Assembly (NCBI GenBank): GCA_023133185.1
Contig: JAGLWX010000289.1
Span: forward strand, 1 to 13,443
DNA from: Fidelibacterota bacterium
GTDB taxonomy: Bacteria; Fidelibacterota; UBA2242
DNA length: 13,443 nucleotides
Direction: 5' to 3'
Below the pieces are notes generated by a model that was not told where the DNA came from, made no database searches, and was given only the letters and a program-made list of their open reading frames with translations. Both the position numbers and the translations under genes were made by a program. Shown piece by piece: positions 1 to 7,135 of the stretch. How positions within the stretch are numbered: position 1 is the stretch's first letter; each line of letters begins with the position of its first letter.

Positions 1-366
1 ATGGAATCGCTTTTAGTACGCGCAAAAGAAGGCGAAGACTTTGCCGCACTTGCAAATGAGTATTCCGAAGATCCCGGATCCAGTAAAAAAGGCGGACTGT
101 ACGAAAACATTACCCGCGGTCAAATGGTTAAACCCTTTGAGGATGCTTCATTTAATATACCAGTTGGTGAAATAAGCGATATCGTCGAAACTAATTATGG
201 ATATCATATAATTAAAGTTATCGACCGAAAAAGAGACGAGCGTTCTTTTGAAGAAGTAAAAAAGGGGATAGAAACAAAATTGAAAAACAAGAAACGCAAT
301 GAAGCTTACGAAAACCACATTAAAAAGTTAAAATCAAAAGCAAAGTATAAAGAAATCGAATATTAG
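1..366 (+). CDS. Parvulin-type peptidyl-prolyl cis-trans isomerase, C-terminal part (5' end outside window)
   Basis: This is the end of a parvulin (PpiC/SurA/PrsA-type rotamase) protein. Such proteins catalyse prolyl isomerisation and usually chaperone outer-membrane or secreted proteins in the periplasm. Visible family features are an EGEDFAALA stretch (residues 11-19), the YSEDPGS turn followed by KKGG (20-31), the GQMVKPFEDA segment, VGEISDIVET, and the closing GYHIIKV with its conserved His. After residue 75 comes a Lys/Glu-rich helical tail of about 45 residues. The first strand of the parvulin fold, with its conserved His-Ile, is missing. The ATG at base 1 therefore aligns with an internal Met and the gene surely begins upstream. 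No complete SurA or PpiD architecture can be assigned from this fragment. A strong terminator follows the stop, so this is probably the last gene of its unit. Family is near certain; the exact orthologue is unknown. Confidence 0.9.
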   Translation: MESLLVRAKEGEDFAALANEYSEDPGSSKKGGLYENITRGQMVKPFEDASFNIPVGEISDIVETNYGYHIIKVIDRKRDERSFEEVKKGIETKLKNKKRNEAYENHIKKLKSKAKYKEIEY

Positions 367-390
367 AGTTTTACTCTTTTTTAAATAAAT

Positions 391-422
391 AAGCCGTCCA
401 TTCAGTTGAATGGGCGGCTTTT
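391..422 (+). terminator. Rho-independent terminator, possibly bidirectional
   Basis: The arms at 391-403 and 408-420 pair almost perfectly, with one G-U wobble and a loop of about 2-4 bases around 404-407. The 3' arm runs directly into TTTT. It lies 25 bases after the isomerase stop codon. On the minus strand the hairpin is followed by a T-rich stretch (complement of 380-390), so it could also stop readthrough from the convergent glycosyltransferase gene. The remaining 423-571 holds no other feature I can support. Confidence 0.8.
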
Positions 423-571
423 CCATTGTAAACAATTATATATGTTAAACTTTGGAATCAGTGAAATTAGCCTGATATATCAAGAGTTATGATAGAAATA
501 TTTTATCAACGGAAAAAACAAAGGCGGGATACGGACATTATTTGACACCTTGACAGACTATTCCCTCGACA

Positions 572-1822
572 CTATTCTTCAAAAATTGGTTTCAGATAAT
601 CCTGCCAATAGGTTTGCCAGTTATAGCGACTAAAAACCCGTTTAAATAATAAATCGCTTTTAGAGAGATTCTCTTTCAGGAATTTCATCAACCGGTTGGC
701 ATTATACTCCGGGCTTTCATCGGTTGGTAAATAAAGAACGCCGTCATTAGCAACTTCCCTGAATACAGGAATTTGTGTAACAGCTATTGGTGTTCGCGCC
801 GCACCTGCTTCCAATATAGGTAGTCCAAAACCCTCATCGAGACTGAGATATAAAACCAGATGCGCTACAAAATAGAGATCATGTACAACTTCCCTGTTTT
901 TTGCCTCAGAGATACCAAGCTCGGCAAAAACATCACTTAAAAATATGACGTTTTTTTCAAGATCATATTCGCGCACTAAATCTACCAGATATTGAGAATA
1001 CGGCGTTAACTTCCCGTTCTCCAGCTCCGTTTTACCGGTTACTATTCCAAGTATTTCAGGAAAGTTTTGCCTGAGATTGGAAATAATCCGAATACTTCGC
1101 TCGATATTTTTCCGGGGTAATTGCCGGGCTGGAATCAATACAAAGGGATATCGATGAAAAAGAGACAAATGCGAAATAACCTGAGTTGTTTCATGGTGAA
1201 AGTTTAGAAAATCCTGATATTTTAACACATTTGGGATAACCGTAATTTTCTTGCGGGGAATATTCAGCAATTCCGCCATCTGACGTCTCCTGAACTCAGA
1301 AATGGTAATATATTGAACGTTTGGCATCATCGATTTCAGTAGTATCCATGGACGACGATTATATAAATTATTTTTATGATCTTCCGTTAGCCATGCCAGA
1401 TCATGAGTCCATAGGTAAAATTTTTTATCGGGATTTTTTTCAATATAGTTCCAGAATGCCTCTGTTGCAGTCAGATTAAACGGCATTGTCATTATGTTAT
1501 GGATTATAATTGTATTTATATCACCTACCTGGGTTTCAATCTTTTTTTGAAGATTCTGGAGGCGGATTTCATAATTCTCAGGCAACGAACCTAAATGCAA
1601 GATACGTTGAATTGTTCGAATATGAGGACTATTGGGATTCAAATCAGTAATATTACTTGTTTTTATATTTTTCCCTTCAATATTTCCCTCACCGGACAGC
1701 AACGTGACCAGGTAGCCCTGTTTTGCAAACATCTCCGCCTGGGGACCAATGATATTTTCAACTCCTCCCACAACCGGTGGCAATGAATAATGTGCAATAA
1801 TTATCTGTTTGATTGATTTCAT
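572..1822 (-). CDS. GT-B fold glycosyltransferase, family 4-like (glycosyl transferases group 1)
   Basis: A 416-residue cytoplasmic glycosyltransferase with no signal peptide or membrane segment, likely transferring a sugar from a nucleotide-sugar donor during surface polysaccharide or glycan synthesis. The N-terminal half has the acceptor-side Rossmann start (IIIAHYSLPPVVGGVEN, residues 6-23) with the Gly-Gly loop typical of GT4. The linker has TVIPNV (194-199), and PARQLPRKNI (231-240) opens the donor domain. The family E-x7-E motif is present as E330-GFGLPIL-E338, followed by a P-x-A-V-T...P-x-F-x-E-V stretch. The reading frame can be extended to a TTG at 1843. I chose ATG 1822 because AGAGGA lies 7 bases before it. 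It stands alone between a convergent and a divergent neighbour, so context does not reveal donor or acceptor. Fold and family are confident; substrate is unknown. Confidence 0.88.
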   Translation of the reverse strand: MKSIKQIIIAHYSLPPVVGGVENIIGPQAEMFAKQGYLVTLLSGEGNIEGKNIKTSNITDLNPNSPHIRTIQRILHLGSLPENYEIRLQNLQKKIETQVGDINTIIIHNIMTMPFNLTATEAFWNYIEKNPDKKFYLWTHDLAWLTEDHKNNLYNRRPWILLKSMMPNVQYITISEFRRRQMAELLNIPRKKITVIPNVLKYQDFLNFHHETTQVISHLSLFHRYPFVLIPARQLPRKNIERSIRIISNLRQNFPEILGIVTGKTELENGKLTPYSQYLVDLVREYDLEKNVIFLSDVFAELGISEAKNREVVHDLYFVAHLVLYLSLDEGFGLPILEAGAARTPIAVTQIPVFREVANDGVLYLPTDESPEYNANRLMKFLKENLSKSDLLFKRVFSRYNWQTYWQDYLKPIFEE

Positions 1823-1829
1823 TGAAAAT

Positions 1830-1835
1830 TCCTCT
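1830..1835 (-). promoter_or_regulatory. Shine-Dalgarno of the glycosyltransferase gene
   Basis: AGAGGA on the minus strand, 7 bases upstream of ATG 1822. It decides the start in favour of the internal ATG over the upstream TTG at 1843. Confidence 0.7.
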
Positions 1836-1841
1836 GTGAAC

Positions 1842-1869
1842 AATATAATTTAGATGAATTTTACACCAA
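1842..1869 (-). promoter_or_regulatory. Possible promoter of the glycosyltransferase gene
   Basis: On the minus strand, TTGGTG (1864-1869) and TATATT (1842-1847) are separated by 16 bases. The -10 matches the sigma-70 consensus at 5 of 6 positions; the -35 is weak (3 of 6). Transcription would start near 1835, leaving a leader of only about 13 bases that begins at the ribosome binding site, which makes the call uncertain. The same interval (1823-2013) should also hold the promoter of the divergent TPR gene. I see only a TATATT at 1974-1979 for that, without a good -35. Confidence 0.25.
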
Positions 1870-2013
1870 GGGAAATAGTTTTACCTCATTTAAATGACAA
1901 CATTTTTACGAAAAGACAATCATAAGAAGTGTTTTGTGAATAAAGATGATTTTCTTAGTTACTTGAAATTTAGTATATTTACAAGCGAAGCAATGAAGTT
2001 GAATAGAAGTTAC

Positions 2014-3468
2014 ATGAAAAATTTACATATCTTAATAATCTTTGTATTCTTGCTGTCTGCGCTGTGTCAATGCGGAAAACGAGAATATGTCACGTCCGAT
2101 TCAGTTGACGCTCTTAATTATTATAAAAAAGGCGAAGAGCTCCGACTGCAATTATACTATAGAAATGCCCTGAATAATTACCTTAACGCTATGAATATAG
2201 ACTCTAATTTCGCAATGGCAGCTTTCCGGTCTGCCTTGACTTATTATCATTTCGGCATGGAGGATAGCGGTAAATATTACTTCACAAAAGCATTACGGCT
2301 TACGCCCAAAATATCAGAAGTCGAAGGACTGATTATAAAATATTATTGGGCAATCTATCACGACGATAAAAAACTTGAAACGGCAAGCTTTGATTCGCTT
2401 TTAAGGTTCTACTCAGGCAATTTTGAAGTACACGTTATTAATGCCCAGAACAAATGGAAAAATCTTGACTTTGAAGGCGCTCGTAAAATATATCAGGATA
2501 TTTTAAGACATAATCCCAATTACATTGTTGCATACAATGACTTAGGATATCTATATGCGAGGGATGGTCTATTTAAGGAATCTATAAATTATCTCGAAAA
2601 ATATAAGCGCTATGCCGCGAGTCAGTTGAATCCATATGACAGCCTGGCGGAAATATATATAGCAATCGGTCGGTATTATGAAGCAATTCACATGCTGGAA
2701 TATATCATCGAAAACCGGCAGGATGAATTAACAAAAAACGAATATATCGGTTTGATGATCTATATCAGGATTGTGGAAGCTTATAAAAAACTCGGGCAAT
2801 ACCAAAAAGCCTTGAAATTTTTATCAGCCGCCGACAATTTTTATTCTTCAAATTATTCATTAACCAGGATCGCATTAGCGCGTTTCAATCTATACAAGGA
2901 ATTGAACCAAATCGACCGGATGGAATCCGTGATTAATTATGTTAAAAGCGTTAATCCGGGAGACGACTATCCATATTCAGACGCAATTATTAACATTGAA
3001 AAAATGGAATTTGACAGCGTTCTTAATATTCTTGCCAGGTATAAATCCAAACTGGAGAGCAAAAATAAAACTGATCGTAATAAATTGGTCACAAAGGCGT
3101 CAATTGAAGGGGAATTAAACTTCAAGACCGGTCTTTTTGATGAAGCCGCCGAGCAATTTAAACTGGCGGCAGATACATTTAGTGATACATTGTGGGCTGC
3201 CGATCTGCGATTGAAACAATATATTTCCGAAGGGAAAGCAGGCAACTATACAACTGCCCTCAACGGTTTGCGAAAAATTATTAAGGTTAACCCGAATTGC
3301 CCGAAGGCATTAATATATGCTACTGAATTTTATACAAAAATCGGCAAAGAGTCTGAAGCCAAAGCGTATATTTCGCATTTTCATAAGCTCTGGAAAAATG
3401 CTGATCCCGGTACGCCGTTAATAAATCAAGCAGACACTATTGCCCGAAAGTTGAATCTGCTTCAGTGA
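2014..3468 (+). CDS. Exported TPR-repeat protein, probable lipoprotein
   Basis: A protein of 484 residues from the chosen start. It opens with a basic n-region and a hydrophobic stretch (residues 5-17) ending in LSALCQC (14-20). Two Cys residues at 18 and 20 suggest lipidation, but neither has a textbook lipobox (Leu or Gln at -1), so plain export or anchoring is possible. The rest is almost entirely tetratricopeptide-like helical hairpins. Clear units lie near 32-65, 66-99, 138-170, 171-204, 206-238, 250-280, 363-395 and 430-460, for example YNDLGYLYARDGLFKESINY. TPR arrays are protein-binding scaffolds; no enzymatic domain is visible. The open frame extends to ATG 1894, and ATG 1993 is also possible. 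I prefer 2014 because it directly precedes the signal sequence and has a weak AGAAG nearby. The 3' end overlaps the convergent gene by 32 bases. The specific role is unknown. Confidence 0.75.
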   Translation: MKNLHILIIFVFLLSALCQCGKREYVTSDSVDALNYYKKGEELRLQLYYRNALNNYLNAMNIDSNFAMAAFRSALTYYHFGMEDSGKYYFTKALRLTPKISEVEGLIIKYYWAIYHDDKKLETASFDSLLRFYSGNFEVHVINAQNKWKNLDFEGARKIYQDILRHNPNYIVAYNDLGYLYARDGLFKESINYLEKYKRYAASQLNPYDSLAEIYIAIGRYYEAIHMLEYIIENRQDELTKNEYIGLMIYIRIVEAYKKLGQYQKALKFLSAADNFYSSNYSLTRIALARFNLYKELNQIDRMESVINYVKSVNPGDDYPYSDAIINIEKMEFDSVLNILARYKSKLESKNKTDRNKLVTKASIEGELNFKTGLFDEAAEQFKLAADTFSDTLWAADLRLKQYISEGKAGNYTTALNGLRKIIKVNPNCPKALIYATEFYTKIGKESEAKAYISHFHKLWKNADPGTPLINQADTIARKLNLLQ

Positions 3469-4117
3469 CGGGAATTCTTATAGAAACCTTACTGACTTCA
3501 TTACCGGTACTGTCATATTGGACAATGTGCTGTACCGAATTGATATAATCAAAAGTAAATTCCGTTAATTCAATTACTTTATTATCCCGGCTCCTGATCC
3601 AAATCTCCATATTCAGGTCGCCTTTGTCATTATATCTCAATTCAAGGCGTCCAATATCTTCTCCGCTGGATGCTTTCACATTATATAAAACCGGTTTTCT
3701 TAAAGAATCAAAGTGGGTAACGGTGAAATAATCCTTCTGGGTCGGAAACCATTCTATCCCCTGAATTTTTTCTACCATTTGAGACTGAATATCATCCGGA
3801 AGATAGGATGTCCTGGAAATCAAGGTCGAGTCAGGATTGTAGATATCCTTCACAATCAGATTTCCGGATTGATTATAATAGAACATTGTCTTTGTCGTTA
3901 AATTTCCGCCGGCATCAATGTGATCAAGGACAGAGACGCGATTAGATACATATTTCCCACGATAGAATGATGTTCCGATTACTTTAGCAGGATTTACATC
4001 CAATCCCTTGATAAAATCATTGTATGTTTGAAAATATTTTATCCTGTCCTGAGCCACTAAAATAGCCGGAACAACAAGAAGAAACGTAAAATAAATCTTT
4101 AGCAATCGAAATTTCAT
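3437..4117 (-). CDS. Small exported protein of unknown function, last gene of the envelope operon
   Basis: A 226-residue protein with a signal peptide (basic MKFRLLK, hydrophobic core 9-21, likely cleavage after VAQ at residue 23). The mature part is predicted mostly beta strand, with repeated short units of the type YNxxGNLxxKxxYNxD and YNDKGDLNMEIWxR. These resemble the YD/MORN-like repeats of periplasmic proteins in Bacteroidetes, but I do not recognise a named family. It starts 18 bases after the 5'-nucleotidase stop, with no clear Shine-Dalgarno sequence, and probably shares that transcript. Its last 32 bases overlap the end of the oppositely oriented TPR gene. No catalytic residues or metal motifs are evident. 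A periplasmic or surface accessory role is inferred only from the signal peptide and operon position. Confidence 0.7.
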   Translation of the reverse strand: MKFRLLKIYFTFLLVVPAILVAQDRIKYFQTYNDFIKGLDVNPAKVIGTSFYRGKYVSNRVSVLDHIDAGGNLTTKTMFYYNQSGNLIVKDIYNPDSTLISRTSYLPDDIQSQMVEKIQGIEWFPTQKDYFTVTHFDSLRKPVLYNVKASSGEDIGRLELRYNDKGDLNMEIWIRSRDNKVIELTEFTFDYINSVQHIVQYDSTGNEVSKVSIRIPVTEADSTFGQ

Positions 4118-4135
4118 TAGAATAAATTGAACCAG

Positions 4136-5785
4136 TTAGTCTTTTTCTTGCCAGCGTCCATCAACATGTGGAATGATTGGCGAATTTCGCTTGACATAAT
4201 CAATTAAAGCCTGTCGAATAAGTATTCCTGTATAATTAATTTTTTTAATTGGTACTTCTGTAAGTCTTCCATAACCGGAATTACCTTCCGCTAAATAGTC
4301 TGAAACTGCTAAACGGTAAATTTTTTCTTCATCTATTGATTCTCCATTAACAAAAAATTCTTTTACTCTATTTCCATCTGGTCTGCTGCGATCGATGACT
4401 ATCTTACACCCTGAAACTAACATTCCTCTACTATTTCCTTTCACCTTATCCTCAATTAAACTCTTGATAAATTTTCCTGTTACATTAAATACAACTATTC
4501 TATTCCCAAAAGGCATAACCGTAAAAAGATTCCGGGGCATTATATGTCCTGCACTTAGATCAGCGCGAATACCTCCGTAGTTAGTAAAGGCTATATCAGC
4601 ATTTACTCTTATCCTTGTTGCGTCAGTTACAAGGTTACCTATTGCTGATTCCCCTTCATTTGAACGCATGAAATTCCCTTTTGCAATGCCTATAATTTCG
4701 TCAAATCCCACCTCAGCTTTCTTTACCCAATTTTCAATAACTCTTGCAGTCGTTGTATCAGAAAAAAAATCATCTTCGAAAAGTGTAAAAATTGCACTTC
4801 CATCGCATACATAATTATATCCTGCAAGTGTTCCTGTTTTCCTATGTATGAAAAAATTCACGTGTCCTAAATTGGTTCCATTCGCATAATTTTGAAAAAT
4901 CAGGGTGTGATTATCAGGCTCTTCCCAAGGGTCATTAAAACCCTTATGAATATGCCCGGAAAAAATAATATCGATTCCCGGAATCGCATGAGCTATTTCC
5001 TGTGAATTTACTCCTCTACCTGTAAAATCATCACCGTTTTTAATTTTTCCGAGCATCTCAAGATAACCCTTTTCAGGATCATACGGCAACCAGGTATGGT
5101 TTACCATAATGATAATTTGGGCACCTTCTGCACGCATTTTAGGAAGCCAGTACCTTATTGTTGGTACCTCCGCCTTAAAATCAATATCTTTTATATGCTC
5201 CGGAAAACTCAAAGACGGCGTTACGGTTGTACAAACACCAATTATCCCAATCTTTATCCCTTGAATTTCCTTAATAATATATGGTGTTGCAAATTCTACG
5301 ATTTTCCCTGTTGAGTAATAATATATATTCGCTCCAAGCAAGGGAAAATTCGCTTGCTCTGACAATTTTTTTAGATTTTGCCACCCGAGATCAAAATCGT
5401 GGTTTCCAATACACACAGCGTCATAACCAGCAATATTCATAAAATCAATAATTGCTTCTCCTTTGCTCAATGTCCCAACCGGTGTACCTTGAAATATATC
5501 ACCGGCATCAAAAAGCAGAACCCCCCAACCATTTTCCTTTGCTTCTTCTCTTACACCATTAATGTAATATACCGCCGCTGCACCATTCCCCAATATAGGT
5601 GGAAAATCAGGATTGATAAATCCTGCTTCAGTTCGAGCAATTCCACCATGGATATCATTAGTAAAAATAGTTACAACTTTTAAAAACTCATCGTCCGGAA
5701 ATTCGGCGGGGTTCGCTCCAATTAAAAAAGATTGGAGAGCAATTATCACCAAAAACAGGACAATTATTGGAAATCGGTATTTCAT
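4136..5785 (-). CDS. Periplasmic or surface 5'-nucleotidase/metallophosphoesterase (UshA/CD73 family)
   Basis: A two-domain 5'-nucleotidase of 549 residues, the usual family length. These enzymes use two metal ions to remove phosphate from extracytoplasmic nucleotides; UshA-type members also split nucleotide sugars. A signal peptide covers residues 1-24. The N-terminal metallophosphoesterase domain has every metal motif: ND-x-HGG (D44, H46), DAGD (D96), GNHDFD (N128, H129), NHTW (H230) and GHIH (H278, H280). The C-terminal substrate domain has ESAIGNLVTDA (379-389), NYGGIRADL (402-410), MPFGN with F426, and SDYLAEGNSGY (495-505). The last motif departs from the usual F-L-A-x-G-G-D-G-Y/F: Y497 and S503 replace the stacking Phe and the ribose-contacting Asp known from CD73, so substrate preference may be shifted. 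It starts 3 bases after the FadL-like gene stop. By hand count its DNA is AT-richer than both neighbours. Confidence 0.93.
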   Translation of the reverse strand: MKYRFPIIVLFLVIIALQSFLIGANPAEFPDDEFLKVVTIFTNDIHGGIARTEAGFINPDFPPILGNGAAAVYYINGVREEAKENGWGVLLFDAGDIFQGTPVGTLSKGEAIIDFMNIAGYDAVCIGNHDFDLGWQNLKKLSEQANFPLLGANIYYYSTGKIVEFATPYIIKEIQGIKIGIIGVCTTVTPSLSFPEHIKDIDFKAEVPTIRYWLPKMRAEGAQIIIMVNHTWLPYDPEKGYLEMLGKIKNGDDFTGRGVNSQEIAHAIPGIDIIFSGHIHKGFNDPWEEPDNHTLIFQNYANGTNLGHVNFFIHRKTGTLAGYNYVCDGSAIFTLFEDDFFSDTTTARVIENWVKKAEVGFDEIIGIAKGNFMRSNEGESAIGNLVTDATRIRVNADIAFTNYGGIRADLSAGHIMPRNLFTVMPFGNRIVVFNVTGKFIKSLIEDKVKGNSRGMLVSGCKIVIDRSRPDGNRVKEFFVNGESIDEEKIYRLAVSDYLAEGNSGYGRLTEVPIKKINYTGILIRQALIDYVKRNSPIIPHVDGRWQEKD

Positions 5786-5788
5786 GTA

Positions 5789-7135
5789 TTAAAAACTGTA
5801 TTTCAAGGTTAGCATACCAACTAAATATCCGTTACGCACGGTGTCGTTTTCAATCCGCTCCTCCCCTGTTATCGGAAAGAGATCCGGGTACTGATATTCA
5901 CTATTTGTAAAAGCCCCGGCAACTTCTAAAGTCAGTTTATTCCAATGATATCCGGTACCGGCGGTAAACCAATTGCGATCCATTCCGGGATCGATCGGAC
6001 TGGGATCGAAATAAAATCCAATTCTGAACGGAACGCCGGAGAAAAAGCGATGTTCCACACCGACGTGGATTTTCCAGATATCTTTTAATTTGAAAGATGT
6101 TATGTAAAAATCTGTTGGAATTTCGCTTAAATCAACATCCGGTTTAAACTCATATTCAGTGGAATAATTCGACCATGCCTGATATACAAATTCCAGAAAC
6201 AGCTCCGTGGGAATAATATTTACCGGTTTCAATGATAATCCAATCCGCCATTCGGCAGGATTATTAAACGTCACTTTTTCGACGGCGAATATAGAATCAA
6301 CGCCCAGTACGGGAAGCATCGCTGTTGAATCATTGATCAGGTGAATCAAACCATCTTTTTGGACCGATTTATTTGAAAATTTATAGGATGTGGCAATTGT
6401 CAGATGTTTGGTCAGATCAACCGTCAATCCCAGATTGGCGATAACTCCTGGATCGATTTGCGGTTCGGACTGATAAGATATTGTCTGCTCCGATGCCAGG
6501 TTAACGCTTTCATGAATCACCTGGATTTCGTATTTATCCTGAAAATCACCGGGCAGGACAATCTGCATTGATGCTCCCAGCCAAATCGGTTTAAACAGAC
6601 GGCAGGCGGCGCCAAAGGCTAAATTCGATGTCGTTCCCGTGCTGCTTATACGATGAAATCCGACGAGAGGATCACGATTGTATTGCCCGAATACAGAGCC
6701 CCTGACCTCTTCTTCATACCGGAAATCCCGTTCGGTAGCATATTGATAAGCCAGCGCAAAAGTCAGTTTTGGGATAAGACGATAATTTATACCGGCTTGA
6801 AAACCAGGAAATGAATTGCTATTAACAATATAGTAGTTATCAGCCAGAAAATCGCCAAAACTATCCTGTACCGGAAAAGAACGTTTTTCTTTAACAAAAG
6901 CTCCGGTAAAGCCACCATAAACAGTCATTTTACTCCCGGTCAATCCGATTTGGGCTGGATTAAAGAATAGAGCGGATGCGCTTCCGCTACTGCCCCAACC
7001 GGAAAATCCCAAACTCACCTGTCTAACTTCCGTCGTAGCCGGCAGATCACCAATAAGCGGGCTAAAATAACTTTGCCCTTGTACCATTGAAAATAATAAA
7101 AGAAAAATTCCTGAAATAAGGAGTCGCTGTTTCAT
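5789..7135 (-). CDS. Outer-membrane transport protein, FadL/OmpP1/TodX-like
   Basis: A 448-residue outer-membrane beta-barrel protein. The signal peptide runs to about residue 21 (cleavage near VQGQ). A conserved ALFFNPAQIG stretch follows at 55-64; this early Asn-Pro-Ala is a hallmark of the FadL and PorV-like families, which carry hydrophobic or other small molecules across the outer membrane. The body shows alternating aromatic and polar strands throughout and ends in LTLKYSF, a terminal Phe strand of the kind recognised by the BAM machinery. The ATG directly abuts the TAA of the upstream helix-hairpin-helix gene, with a weak AGG before it, and the nucleotidase gene follows 3 bases after the stop. 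That arrangement indicates co-transcription and perhaps joint work on a shared substrate. FadL proper binds fatty acids; the substrate here cannot be read from sequence. Confidence 0.8.
   Translation of the reverse strand: MKQRLLISGIFLLLFSMVQGQSYFSPLIGDLPATTEVRQVSLGFSGWGSSGSASALFFNPAQIGLTGSKMTVYGGFTGAFVKEKRSFPVQDSFGDFLADNYYIVNSNSFPGFQAGINYRLIPKLTFALAYQYATERDFRYEEEVRGSVFGQYNRDPLVGFHRISSTGTTSNLAFGAACRLFKPIWLGASMQIVLPGDFQDKYEIQVIHESVNLASEQTISYQSEPQIDPGVIANLGLTVDLTKHLTIATSYKFSNKSVQKDGLIHLINDSTAMLPVLGVDSIFAVEKVTFNNPAEWRIGLSLKPVNIIPTELFLEFVYQAWSNYSTEYEFKPDVDLSEIPTDFYITSFKLKDIWKIHVGVEHRFFSGVPFRIGFYFDPSPIDPGMDRNWFTAGTGYHWNKLTLEVAGAFTNSEYQYPDLFPITGEERIENDTVRNGYLVGMLTLKYSF

Noticed and set aside
487..510. 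AT-rich near-palindrome downstream of the glycosyltransferase gene
   Set aside because: The pairing around GATAGAAATATTTTATC is mostly A-T with a central mismatch and no following T run; too weak to call a terminator.
1894..2013. A 40-codon upstream extension of the TPR protein
   Set aside because: The extension would bury the signal sequence. The later ATG at 2014 sits directly at a normal export signal; the intermediate ATG 1993 remains possible.
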